9,209 nucleotides of DNA from Bacteroidota bacterium (lineage in GTDB: Bacteria > Bacteroidota > Bacteroidia > Bacteroidales > Bacteroidaceae). Position numbers and translations under genes: made by a program. This document shows positions 1-6,418 of this stretch, piece by piece. Numbering within the stretch: position 1 is the stretch's first letter; every line of letters starts with the position of its first letter. The notes below the pieces were generated by a model. That model saw only the letters and a program-made list of their open reading frames with translations, searched no databases and was not told where the DNA came from. Location of the stretch: contig JAEXAJ010000116.1 in assembly GCA_023458215.1 (NCBI GenBank), positions 1-9,209 on the forward strand, in the 5' to 3' direction.

Positions 1-286
1 TCAACCTATTCTTGACGATTCCATCGAATTGCATCAAACGTTCGATGTCTTCTGATGTCATTTGCGCTACTTTCTCCACATCGAAGTGATGGAAAGCTTC
101 TCGATATCCTTCACGTTTTCGGAGGATCGTAATCCAAGATAGCCCTGCTTGAGCACTCTCGAGTACCAGAAACTCAAATAAGGTTTGGTCGTCAGTAACG
201 GGTTTACCCCATTCTTCGTCATGGTATTTTATGTATACTTCATCTGTGCCGGCCCAGCCGCAACGTGCGTTTATTAGATCTTCCAT
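1..286 (-). CDS. tag: DNA-3-methyladenine glycosylase I (5' part, truncated by window edge)
   Basis: This is the start of a Tag-family base-excision repair enzyme, which removes 3-methyladenine from alkylated DNA in the cytoplasm. Only the first 95 residues are inside the window; the family is usually about 185-190 residues, so roughly half is missing beyond position 1. The visible part follows the E. coli Tag pattern closely: RCGW at residues 8-11, YHDEEWG at 21-27, LFEFLVLES at 36-44 and QAGLSWITILRKRE at 46-59. Cys9 and His22 match two of the four zinc ligands known in E. coli Tag, and Glu43 matches its base-recognition Glu38. The start is well fixed: an in-frame TGA lies a few bases upstream of this ATG. 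A Bacteroidota-type promoter lies just upstream, so the gene is probably transcribed separately from the exporter operon that precedes it on the same strand. Confidence 0.93.
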   Translation of the reverse strand, partial: MEDLINARCGWAGTDEVYIKYHDEEWGKPVTDDQTLFEFLVLESAQAGLSWITILRKREGYREAFHHFDVEKVAQMTSEDIERLMQFDGIVKNRL

Positions 287-311
287 ATCTCACTATTCTA
301 TTTATTTGATA

Positions 312-343
312 CAAATGTATACACTTATCTGTGTACGCACAAA
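312..343 (-). promoter_or_regulatory. Bacteroidota-type housekeeping promoter of tag
   Basis: Read on the minus strand, a TTTG (-33 box, 340-343) is followed after exactly 20 bases by TACATTTG (-7 box, 312-319), which fits the Bacteroidota consensus TTTG-N19/21-TAnnTTTG. The transcript would start near position 305, giving a leader of about 20 bases before the tag ATG. A small inverted repeat (TACAC-N6-GTGTA, 320-335) sits in the spacer. Confidence 0.72.
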
Positions 344-354
344 CTTAATTGGTT

Positions 355-386
355 AAAAGTGAACTGCTCGTCGGCAATTCACTTTT
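355..386 (-). terminator. Intrinsic terminator of the exporter operon
   Basis: A 13-bp stem with a 6-base loop (loop 368-373) begins inside the last codons of the ABC ATPase gene and includes its stop codon. In minus-strand RNA the stem starts with an A run and ends in UUUU. One pair (364/377) is a G-U wobble in minus-strand RNA but a C-A mismatch in plus-strand RNA, which suggests the structure is maintained for the minus-strand transcript. It separates the four-gene exporter operon from the tag promoter immediately downstream. The U tract is short on the minus strand (longer, TTTTTAT, on the plus strand), so the efficiency is uncertain. Confidence 0.65.
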
Positions 387-1092
387 TATCCAAAGGGTGG
401 TTGATGCTTTCGGCCATCACTTGCCCGTCGAACAATTGAATGGTGCGGTGGGCATAGGTGGCATCGCGTTGCGAATGGGTGACGATGATGATGGTGGTTC
501 CCTGGCGGTTGAGCTGGCTCAGTAGTTCCATGACTTCTATGCCGTTCACTGAGTCCAGGTTACCGGTGGGTTCGTCGGCAAGGAGCAGTTTGCAGTCGGC
601 CACTACGGCGCGGGCAATGGCTACACGTTGTTGCTGCCCACCGGAGAGTTGCTGGGGGAAGTGGTTGGCACGGTGCAGCAGGTTCACTCTTTCGAGTACT
701 TTCATCACTTTCGCTTTGCGTTCGGCTTTCTTCATGCCGAGGTAGACAAGGGGGAGTTCTACGTTTTCGTAGACCGAGAGCTCATCAATCAGGTTGAAAC
801 TTTGGAAGATGAAACCCAGGTTGCCTTTACGAAGGGCAGTCAGTTGGTTTTCGCTCATTTTCTCTACCTGTTGCCCTTCGAAGGTGTAGGAGCCAGAAGA
901 AGGAGTGTCGAGCGTACCTAATATATTGAGTAAGGTTGATTTCCCACAACCCGAAGGTCCCATGATGGCAACGAATTCTCCTTGTTTAATATGCAGAGAA
1001 ACTTCGTTCAATGCTTTGGTCTGTACTTCTTCAGTAGTGAAGAACTTGGTCAATTTTTCAGTTTTAATCATATCAGTTGTTTTTAGATTCAT
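379..1092 (-). CDS. ABC transporter ATP-binding protein, MacB/LolD type
   Basis: This is the cytoplasmic nucleotide-binding subunit that powers the neighbouring FtsX-type permease. All motifs are intact: Walker A GPSGCGKST (residues 45-53), Q-loop Gln97 in FIFQSFN, signature LSGGQ (149-153), Walker B LLLADE (169-174) with catalytic Glu174, D-loop NLDS (178-181) and H-loop His206. The stretch FQSFNLIDELSVYENVELPL is characteristic of the LolD/MacB subfamily. Length (237 residues) is normal for a stand-alone subunit. Its first ATG overlaps the TAA stop of the permease by one base (TAATG), which suggests translational coupling and is why I keep this start. A second in-frame ATG at 1071 (MIKTEKL) is an equally good start by homology and would leave a 20-base gap. 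It is the last gene of the operon, and its stop codon lies in the terminator hairpin. The substrate cannot be told from this subunit. Confidence 0.93.
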   Translation of the reverse strand: MNLKTTDMIKTEKLTKFFTTEEVQTKALNEVSLHIKQGEFVAIMGPSGCGKSTLLNILGTLDTPSSGSYTFEGQQVEKMSENQLTALRKGNLGFIFQSFNLIDELSVYENVELPLVYLGMKKAERKAKVMKVLERVNLLHRANHFPQQLSGGQQQRVAIARAVVADCKLLLADEPTGNLDSVNGIEVMELLSQLNRQGTTIIIVTHSQRDATYAHRTIQLFDGQVMAESINHPLDKK

Positions 1093-3497
1093 TATTCATA
1101 CTTTAATATACGCATCGGTTTCAGGCGGATGGTGCGCCATACTTGCTGTAATACGGTGGCGAAAGCAATCAGCATTAGTAGCACGAAGGTCATTGCATAG
1201 ACCCACCACGGCAAGGTGATATGGAATGCGTAAGTCTCCAGCCAACCGTTCATCAGTACTGCCGATATAGGGATTCCGATGATGGAAGCCAGTACGGTGA
1301 GTAGTAGCAATTCTCGGGTGAGCACAAAGAACAGACTTTTCTTATTTGCTCCCAGTACCTTGCGTATGCCTACCTCTTTGGTACGCGACAGGGTAGAGAA
1401 AAGTGTCACAATCCACAGTCCCAGGCATGCCACGAATACGGCAAGCAAAGAAGCACCGGCAAATATCCAACCGAAGTTGCGGTCGGACTTGTAGATGAAC
1501 TCATTGAAATCTTTTAAAAAGAAATAAGAGAACAGCGAGGTGGGGAAGTACTCACGATACATCTGCTCTATTTGGGCTACGGCGGCGGCATCGCTTTCAC
1601 TTGTCATACGGATGGAGATATAAGGTGTGGCGATGAAAGGAACACGTTCTTTCAGGAAGAAGATGATGGGTTTATAGGCAACGGCAAGTGATTGCTGGTG
1701 ATAATTTCGCACCACACCGATAATCTCGAGCGGGTCGCTTACAACCTCCATTTTCAATAGTTGTCCTAAAGCAGCCTCGGGCGAATCGAAGCCTAGTAGT
1801 TTGACCGCCTCCTCATTGAGTACAATACGGTTCATGTCACCTCCATAGTTTTCGGAGAAGCTGCGTCCGCAGATCATTTGTGGCATGTAAGTATTCAGAT
1901 AATCGTAATCTACGGAGAACATCTGTATCAGTTTTGCCTGTGAAACATCGCTTCCATAAGGGCGGTTGGTGAAGTAATTGGCAACTTCCACACCCGGCAC
2001 TGCTCCCGAAACGGTGACATGACTCACATCGGAGCGTTGCTTGAGGCGCTTGGTGAAACTCTCCATGCGAAGTGCCAGTCCGTCGGTGAACGAAGGATAC
2101 TTGATGACCAATATCCGTGAGTCCTGGTCGGAAGCTGCCTCATGTTGCATGTAGCGCACTTGTTGCACTACTGTAAATGTACCTGCTATCAGTATGAACG
2201 ATGCCAGAAACTGTACCACGATAAGTACTTTTCTTATCCGGTTGCCCCGTTTGCCATGTAGCAGTTTTCCCCGCATGATTTCGGATGGACGGATGGTCAC
2301 CATCAGCCACGACGGATAAAGTCCTACAGCCAATGTACCGATGACTACTACCACGGCAACAATTATCCAAAAGGTGGGCAGTACAAGTAGGTCTGCGCCA
2401 AATTCCTGTCCCGCCCAGCGATACAACAAAGGAAGCAGAAGTTCCAACCAACCGAAAGCAACAAGTACAGCCAGTAGATTCATAAAGCCCGATTCAAGAA
2501 GCCCCTGGATAATGACCTGACGGCGTGAAGCTCCGAATGCCTTGCGAAGTCCGAATTCACGGCCTCGTTCAAGGAAGCGGGCTATAGTCAGATTCAAAGC
2601 GTTAGCCCATCCTATCAGTAACAGGGTGACTGCCATTACAGCAAGTATCAGCACAGCTGTGCGGCTCCCCTTAACTTCTTTCTCATAAGCCTTTTGAGGT
2701 GTCAGGTGTATATCCGTCAAAGGAATCAGTTCTACTGACCAGGTCTTATGCTTCAGTGCGTCGGTCTTGTATTTATCGGATATGTTGCGAAAAGCTTCTT
2801 CTATCTCTCCCGGAGTCTTTCCGGGCATCAGCCGGAGGTATGTATATACTCCGTGGATGTACCAGATGTCTTGACGCTCCTTGGGTATCGTATTGAAGGA
2901 CAACAAGAAATCGTAGTGTAAATGCGAGCGTACCGGCATGTCGGCAATCACTCCTGTTACTTCGAAGTTCTGTTGTGACGAAGCAGTGCTGAAGGTCAGT
3001 ATCTTGCCTATCGGTTCTTCTTCACCGAAGTAGCGGCTTGCGGCACTCTCGGTTAGTACTACTGTGTTGGGACGGGTTAACTGCCCGGTTTTCTCTCCTC
3101 TTATAATCGGAAAATTGAATAGCTCGAAGAATGCGGGCTCGGTGTAGCAATAGTGCTCTTCGGCAAACTTACGTTCGAAGTAGCTCACTACCTGTTCACG
3201 GTCTTGGGCGGTGACACGGACATACTTTTCGATACCTGCAATCTCACGGCTCATGGCCGGGGCATGTCCATAAGCGGTGGTAGCCCAGTTATCAGTCAGG
3301 TTTTCACCTTCGTACAACCGGCTTTCTACTCGATAAACACGGCTGGAATCATGAAACGAATCATAACTAAGTTCCGACCATACATAGAGTAGTATAAGAA
3401 ATGCGGCTGCCATACAAACCGACAGTCCTGCGATATTTATCAATGTCAGAGATTTCTTGACCCGTTGGCTTCGTATCACTTGTGAGAAGTAATTCAT
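1092..3497 (-). CDS. ABC transporter permease with two FtsX domains, MacB-like
   Basis: This inner-membrane permease should pair with the ATPase encoded immediately downstream. The 801 residues show eight likely membrane segments, near 18-40, 280-305, 332-360, 374-398, 422-445, 675-700, 728-750 and 765-785. They form two repeats of four, each starting with one helix followed by a large periplasmic domain (about 41-279 and 446-674) of the MacB_PCD type. Each repeat carries the conserved cytoplasmic FtsX coupling motif: REFGLRKAFGASRRQV (313-328) and KEVGIRKVLGANKKS (707-721). Classical MacB has one four-helix set fused to the ATPase and works as a dimer; here the ATPase is separate and the permease is doubled, so one chain probably provides the whole membrane part. 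This arrangement is common in Bacteroidota. MacB-type proteins use mechanotransmission to drive substrate from the periplasm out through a TolC-type channel. The gene lies 44 bases after the adaptor gene. The substrate is unknown. Confidence 0.92.
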   Translation of the reverse strand: MNYFSQVIRSQRVKKSLTLINIAGLSVCMAAAFLILLYVWSELSYDSFHDSSRVYRVESRLYEGENLTDNWATTAYGHAPAMSREIAGIEKYVRVTAQDREQVVSYFERKFAEEHYCYTEPAFFELFNFPIIRGEKTGQLTRPNTVVLTESAASRYFGEEEPIGKILTFSTASSQQNFEVTGVIADMPVRSHLHYDFLLSFNTIPKERQDIWYIHGVYTYLRLMPGKTPGEIEEAFRNISDKYKTDALKHKTWSVELIPLTDIHLTPQKAYEKEVKGSRTAVLILAVMAVTLLLIGWANALNLTIARFLERGREFGLRKAFGASRRQVIIQGLLESGFMNLLAVLVAFGWLELLLPLLYRWAGQEFGADLLVLPTFWIIVAVVVVIGTLAVGLYPSWLMVTIRPSEIMRGKLLHGKRGNRIRKVLIVVQFLASFILIAGTFTVVQQVRYMQHEAASDQDSRILVIKYPSFTDGLALRMESFTKRLKQRSDVSHVTVSGAVPGVEVANYFTNRPYGSDVSQAKLIQMFSVDYDYLNTYMPQMICGRSFSENYGGDMNRIVLNEEAVKLLGFDSPEAALGQLLKMEVVSDPLEIIGVVRNYHQQSLAVAYKPIIFFLKERVPFIATPYISIRMTSESDAAAVAQIEQMYREYFPTSLFSYFFLKDFNEFIYKSDRNFGWIFAGASLLAVFVACLGLWIVTLFSTLSRTKEVGIRKVLGANKKSLFFVLTRELLLLTVLASIIGIPISAVLMNGWLETYAFHITLPWWVYAMTFVLLMLIAFATVLQQVWRTIRLKPMRILKYE

Positions 3498-3541
3498 AAG
3501 TTTTCAGTTTTAAGTTCTTTACTTTTAAGTTGTTGAGTATG

Positions 3542-4789
3542 TTATCTCAATATCAGTTTCTCGTTGTCACCAAAAAGCTCGTAGCCAGAGATTATCACTT
3601 TATCTCCTGCTTTCAATCCTTCGGTTACTTCATAGTATTGCGGATTCTGTCGTCCGATACGTATGGGGCGCTTGGTGGCAAATTTACCATTTTCATCTAC
3701 AACATACATCCATCGCCCGCCTGTAATTTGAAAGAATCCACCGCGCGGTACAAGGATGGATTGAGTAGGGGCACCCAGTTGGAGATTGATGTGATAAGTC
3801 TGTCCGGCACGTATGTTTTCAGGGCGGCCTGCGGTGAATTGCAGGTCGGTACGGAACTGTCCTTCTTTTACTTCGGGATAAGGCTTGGTTACTTCGAGCT
3901 TATAATTGGCGCCGTCGCGGTCGAAGTTGGCGGGCAGTCCCACGACTACTCTTTCTACATAATGCTCGTCAATTTGAGCCTGTACTTTCAAGTCAGGGGT
4001 GATAATCTGTCCGATATGCTCGCCGGCGGCTATGGATTGACCTATTTGTGCATCGAGGTTTCCTACCTGTCCGTCGATGGGAGCTTTCACTTTCAGGTTT
4101 TCTATGCGTTCGCGTACCAAGGCTAGGCTTCGTTTCATGTTGCGGATGTTCTCGTCCAGACTGTGAATCTGGCTTTCGCGGAAGATATTGTCTTGGCGGA
4201 TGCGTTCATCTATCACTTCCAATTGCTCACGGGCGGCATCGTATTCCTCCTTGGCAAGACGGAAATCTTCTTGGGCAATGAGTTGTTCTTTGATGAGGCG
4301 GGAATATTGCTCGTATCGCCGTTGCTTTGCGGCAAGGTCTTTGTTCAGCCCGATGCGCTCCTGTTTCAGCCGGAGGCGTTCTTGCTCCATGCTGATGCGG
4401 GTATTGCGAAGTTCGTTCTCCTGATAGGCAAGGTCAGCTTCACTCTGCATGATACCGATGTTCAGCAAGGGGTTGCTTAGGCGGAGGATGACGTCGCCGG
4501 CTTTTACTTCGGCGCCTTCTTCTTTCAGGCGTTCTTCCACGCGGCCGCCTTCGATGGCATCCATGTAGATGATGCGGTTGGGCATTACCTGGCCGATGAC
4601 GCGGATGTAATCGTTGAATTCGGCACGGGTAACGGTGGCTATGGTTAAGCGCTCTTTCTCTACAGTCATCGAAGAGGCTGTATCACGGAAAAGGAAGTAA
4701 AGAACGATTGCAACCAGTACCGCTCCTCCTGAAAGAAAGTAGAGATGTTTGCGCTTTATTCCACGCTTGGGTTTGATAAGGGTATCCAT
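3542..4789 (-). CDS. Periplasmic adaptor (membrane fusion protein), HlyD/MacA type
   Basis: This protein should bridge the inner-membrane permease and the outer-membrane channel. From the N-terminus it shows a basic cytoplasmic start (KPKRGIKRK), one membrane anchor (about 15-34), the first half of a lipoyl domain (about 70-105), a long charged alpha-helical hairpin likely to be a coiled coil (about 112-232), the second lipoyl half with the family motif VKAPIDGQVG (234-243), a beta-barrel domain (about 265-340) and a membrane-proximal domain with GLKAGDKVIISG (391-402). The length of 415 residues is ordinary for the family. There is no lipobox, so the anchor is a transmembrane helix and not a lipid. 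It is the second gene of the operon, 64 bases after the channel gene, with no convincing promoter in that gap. The context (ABC permease, not an RND pump) assigns it to a tripartite ABC exporter. Confidence 0.92.
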   Translation of the reverse strand: MDTLIKPKRGIKRKHLYFLSGGAVLVAIVLYFLFRDTASSMTVEKERLTIATVTRAEFNDYIRVIGQVMPNRIIYMDAIEGGRVEERLKEEGAEVKAGDVILRLSNPLLNIGIMQSEADLAYQENELRNTRISMEQERLRLKQERIGLNKDLAAKQRRYEQYSRLIKEQLIAQEDFRLAKEEYDAAREQLEVIDERIRQDNIFRESQIHSLDENIRNMKRSLALVRERIENLKVKAPIDGQVGNLDAQIGQSIAAGEHIGQIITPDLKVQAQIDEHYVERVVVGLPANFDRDGANYKLEVTKPYPEVKEGQFRTDLQFTAGRPENIRAGQTYHINLQLGAPTQSILVPRGGFFQITGGRWMYVVDENGKFATKRPIRIGRQNPQYYEVTEGLKAGDKVIISGYELFGDNEKLILR

Positions 4790-4853
4790 AGAGTGTATAA
4801 TTTTTATATGTATAATCAGTGTTTTGAGAGTTGATTGTAATCGATACTATTTG

Positions 4854-6164
4854 CTATAATGAATGCGGACCGAAATATCCTGTGCGGTAGTATTCTTCCA
4901 GTTGTATATTCATTTCTGCCTGCAACCGCACACGGATAAGTTCGGCTTTGGCCGAGATAAAGCGGTTGCGGGCTTCCATCAGTTGGAAGACGGAGATGAG
5001 CCCTTCTTCCCACTTTCGTTCAGACTCTTTCAATACCAGTTTTTCAGCATTCAGTTGCAGGATGGCTTGCCGGTGTTCCTGATATCCGGCATGGAGCGAG
5101 AGAACGGTTTGTTCTACTTCGGTATAGAGTTGCTGTTCGGCTTGCTCTTTCTCATTTTGCCATCTGTAGATGTTGAGTTTTTGTTTGCGCATCTTGGTGA
5201 GGCGCTCCAGTCCGCTCAGCAGGGGGAAGGAGATGCCTATACCTATATATTTACCAAGATTGTCATTCAGTTGTCGGGACGAATACCCGTCGAAGTAGTT
5301 GGATGCCATTGAGAAACGAGCATAAACGGTGGGCGAGAATCCACCTCCTGCCATGGCGTATTGTTTTTGCGCGGCTTTTCTTTGTAAGTCTGCTATTTGG
5401 AACGAAGGCATTACTCCGATTGATTGGGTGTACAGGTTGTCTGTTTCCGGTATAAGGATAATTGGTAGCTGCTCATAATCAATGGTATCTTGTATTGCCA
5501 GCGTATCGCCTTCCTGCATATTCAGTAATTGTTTCAGTTGGAGCAGGGAGAGCCGGTAACTATTCTCACGCAACTGGCAGCGATAGATATCTCCTTCGCG
5601 GCGAGCCTTGACTTCCTGCAAGTCCGATAAGGACTTCAGACCGAGTTCGGCAAAGGATTCGGTTTGTTTCAGGTAACGTTCACTCAGGGTGGCTTGCTCG
5701 TGGGCTAAGTGGAGCAATCTTTCTTCGAGCAGTACCTTGTAGTAAGTGTCCGTCACCCGGTAAGCCAGTTCGTTTTGTTGCTCTTTCAGTTCCCATTTGC
5801 TTTTCCGGAGGTTCAGTTTCTCGAAGCGGACACGGTTGATACGTGCAAAACCTTCGAATAAGGAAAGCGTCATGTCCAAGCCTACTGTACCTTCGTCGAA
5901 TGTATCGGTGGTATATCCGTTGGTATTGGGGTCGATAGATCGGCCGAAGCGTCTGCCGGCTTCGGCTGTAACATGGGCGCGTGGCAGGAAATTGCCGATA
6001 GAAGTAAAGTAGTCCATACGAGTCTCTTTCACACGGATGGAACTGTTACGAAAGCCCGGATTTTGTTTCCAGGCAAGGACGATGCATTCATCGAGGGATT
6101 TTCTTTCCTGCGCCTGCAATGGGAATATGAACAGAGCTATAACTAAAACCAATATGCTTTTCAT
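4854..6164 (-). CDS. TolC-family outer-membrane efflux channel
   Basis: This is the outer-membrane exit duct of the exporter and the first gene of the operon. The protein begins with a clear signal peptide, MKSILVLVIALFIFPLQA, with likely cleavage before QERK, and continues as two outer-membrane-efflux repeats rich in long helices, such as LNLRKSKWELKEQQNELAYR and EKEQAEQQLYTEVEQTVLSL. The motif GRRFGRSIDPNTNGY is typical of Bacteroidota TolC-like proteins. I chose the ATG at 6164 (436 residues). An extension to a TTG at 6200 is open, but it would put 12 polar residues before the signal peptide, and that TTG coincides with the -12 element of a candidate sigma-54 promoter. Trimeric assembly is known for the family. 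Expression is probably controlled by the divergently encoded regulator. Confidence 0.92.
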   Translation of the reverse strand: MKSILVLVIALFIFPLQAQERKSLDECIVLAWKQNPGFRNSSIRVKETRMDYFTSIGNFLPRAHVTAEAGRRFGRSIDPNTNGYTTDTFDEGTVGLDMTLSLFEGFARINRVRFEKLNLRKSKWELKEQQNELAYRVTDTYYKVLLEERLLHLAHEQATLSERYLKQTESFAELGLKSLSDLQEVKARREGDIYRCQLRENSYRLSLLQLKQLLNMQEGDTLAIQDTIDYEQLPIILIPETDNLYTQSIGVMPSFQIADLQRKAAQKQYAMAGGGFSPTVYARFSMASNYFDGYSSRQLNDNLGKYIGIGISFPLLSGLERLTKMRKQKLNIYRWQNEKEQAEQQLYTEVEQTVLSLHAGYQEHRQAILQLNAEKLVLKESERKWEEGLISVFQLMEARNRFISAKAELIRVRLQAEMNIQLEEYYRTGYFGPHSL

Positions 6165-6195
6165 CGGGTTGTCTGATATTAATTGGTAAACATAC

Positions 6196-6211
6196 TTCAA
6201 TTGCTATGCCA
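6196..6211 (-). promoter_or_regulatory. Candidate sigma-54 (-24/-12) promoter of the exporter operon
   Basis: The minus strand reads TGGCATAGCAATTGAA. The TGGCA -24 box is perfect and the TTG of the -12 box is correctly spaced. The usual GC at -12 is GA here, so the match is good but imperfect. The predicted start is near 6185, about 21 bases before the first ATG of the channel gene. The divergent gene encodes a sigma-54 activator, which supports the reading. An alternative housekeeping -7 box, TATGTTTA (6187-6194), overlaps, but its candidate -33 TTG is only 17 bases away. Confidence 0.5.
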
Positions 6212-6265
6212 CAATATATAATGTGTTGATAATTAGTGTCTATTCTGTTATGCTCTTCCTGTTGT

Positions 6266-6280
6266 GTCCAAAAACTATAC
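6266..6280. promoter_or_regulatory. Possible third, degenerate regulator site
   Basis: GTCCAAAAACTATAC matches the arm sequence GTCCAATAATTAGAC at 12 of 15 positions, in the same orientation as the left arm. Its centre is 23 bp from that arm. It keeps the GTCCAA half but has lost most of the dyad symmetry. It would be a weak site about 88 bp upstream of the predicted exporter transcript start. Confidence 0.35.
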
Positions 6281-6287
6281 ATCCTGC

Positions 6288-6344
6288 CGTCCAATAATTA
6301 GACAGTGGCAGAATCTTGCCCTAAAAACGTCTAATTATTGGACG
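6288..6344. repeat. Perfect 16-bp inverted repeat; likely paired enhancer (operator) sites
   Basis: The left arm CGTCCAATAATTAGAC (6288-6303) and the right arm GTCTAATTATTGGACG (6329-6344) are exact reverse complements, separated by 25 bases. Each 15-bp core (6289-6303 and 6329-6343) is itself an imperfect palindrome of form GTCYAATWATTRGAC, as expected for a dimeric Fis-type helix-turn-helix protein. The core centres are 40 bp apart, close to four helical turns, so two dimers would sit on about the same face of the DNA. They lie about 111 and 151 bp upstream of the predicted start of the exporter transcript, typical of NtrC-type enhancers. The likely ligand is the adjacent response regulator. 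A terminator role is unlikely between divergent genes. Confidence 0.7.
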
Positions 6345-6354
6345 CATGCTTGCA
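6339..6354 (+). promoter_or_regulatory. Weak candidate sigma-54 promoter facing the regulator gene
   Basis: The plus strand reads TGGACGCATGCTTGCA. The TTGCA -12 box is perfect and the GG-to-GC spacing is the required 10 bp, but the -24 box has only TGG of TGGCAC. The GG lies within the right arm of the inverted repeat, so regulator binding there would compete with sigma-54 polymerase. It also overlaps the -33 element of the candidate housekeeping promoter. Confidence 0.28.
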
Positions 6355-6380
6355 GAAGGGGCTGAAAACCGATACCTTTA
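6350..6380 (+). promoter_or_regulatory. Candidate housekeeping promoter of the regulator-kinase operon
   Basis: A TTG (6350-6352) is followed after 20 bases by TACCTTTA (6373-6380), one base from the Bacteroidota -7 consensus TAnnTTTG. The start would be near 6387, leaving a leader of about 32 bases before the regulator ATG. The right operator arm ends 5 bases upstream of the -33 box, a position compatible with autoregulation. Confidence 0.45.
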
Positions 6381-6418
6381 CCCGCGAACTTTAGTAGAAT
6401 TACTTTCATATCGTATCT

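Noticed and set aside
458..921. Open frames on the plus strand opposite the ABC ATPase gene
   Set aside because: They run antisense to a gene with complete Walker and signature motifs, have serine/arginine-rich or otherwise unrecognisable translations, and have no promoter.
3508..3531. Direct repeat TTTTAAGTT (twice, 15 bp apart) between the adaptor and permease genes
   Set aside because: It is short, AT-rich and in a 44-base intra-operon gap; chance is a sufficient explanation, and no promoter box goes with it.
3530..4126. A 198-residue open frame on the plus strand opposite the adaptor gene
   Set aside because: It is a shadow of a well-supported HlyD-type gene; its product shows no domain, signal or membrane pattern that makes sense.
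4790..4853. Possible internal promoter between the channel and adaptor genes
   Set aside because: The 64-base gap has no TAnnTTTG box or sigma-54 element on the minus strand, so read-through from the upstream promoter is the simpler reading.
6306..6320. Sigma-54-like TGGCAGAATCTTGCC on the plus strand, between the operator arms
   Set aside because: The GG and GC elements are 9 bp apart, not the required 10, and spacing is strict for sigma-54. The resemblance arises from a small GGCA...TGCC symmetry in the loop.
6288..6344. The inverted repeat as a transcription terminator or a small mobile element
   Set aside because: It lies between divergent genes, has a 25-base loop and no U tract, and shows no target-site duplication. 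The internal symmetry of each arm fits protein binding better.
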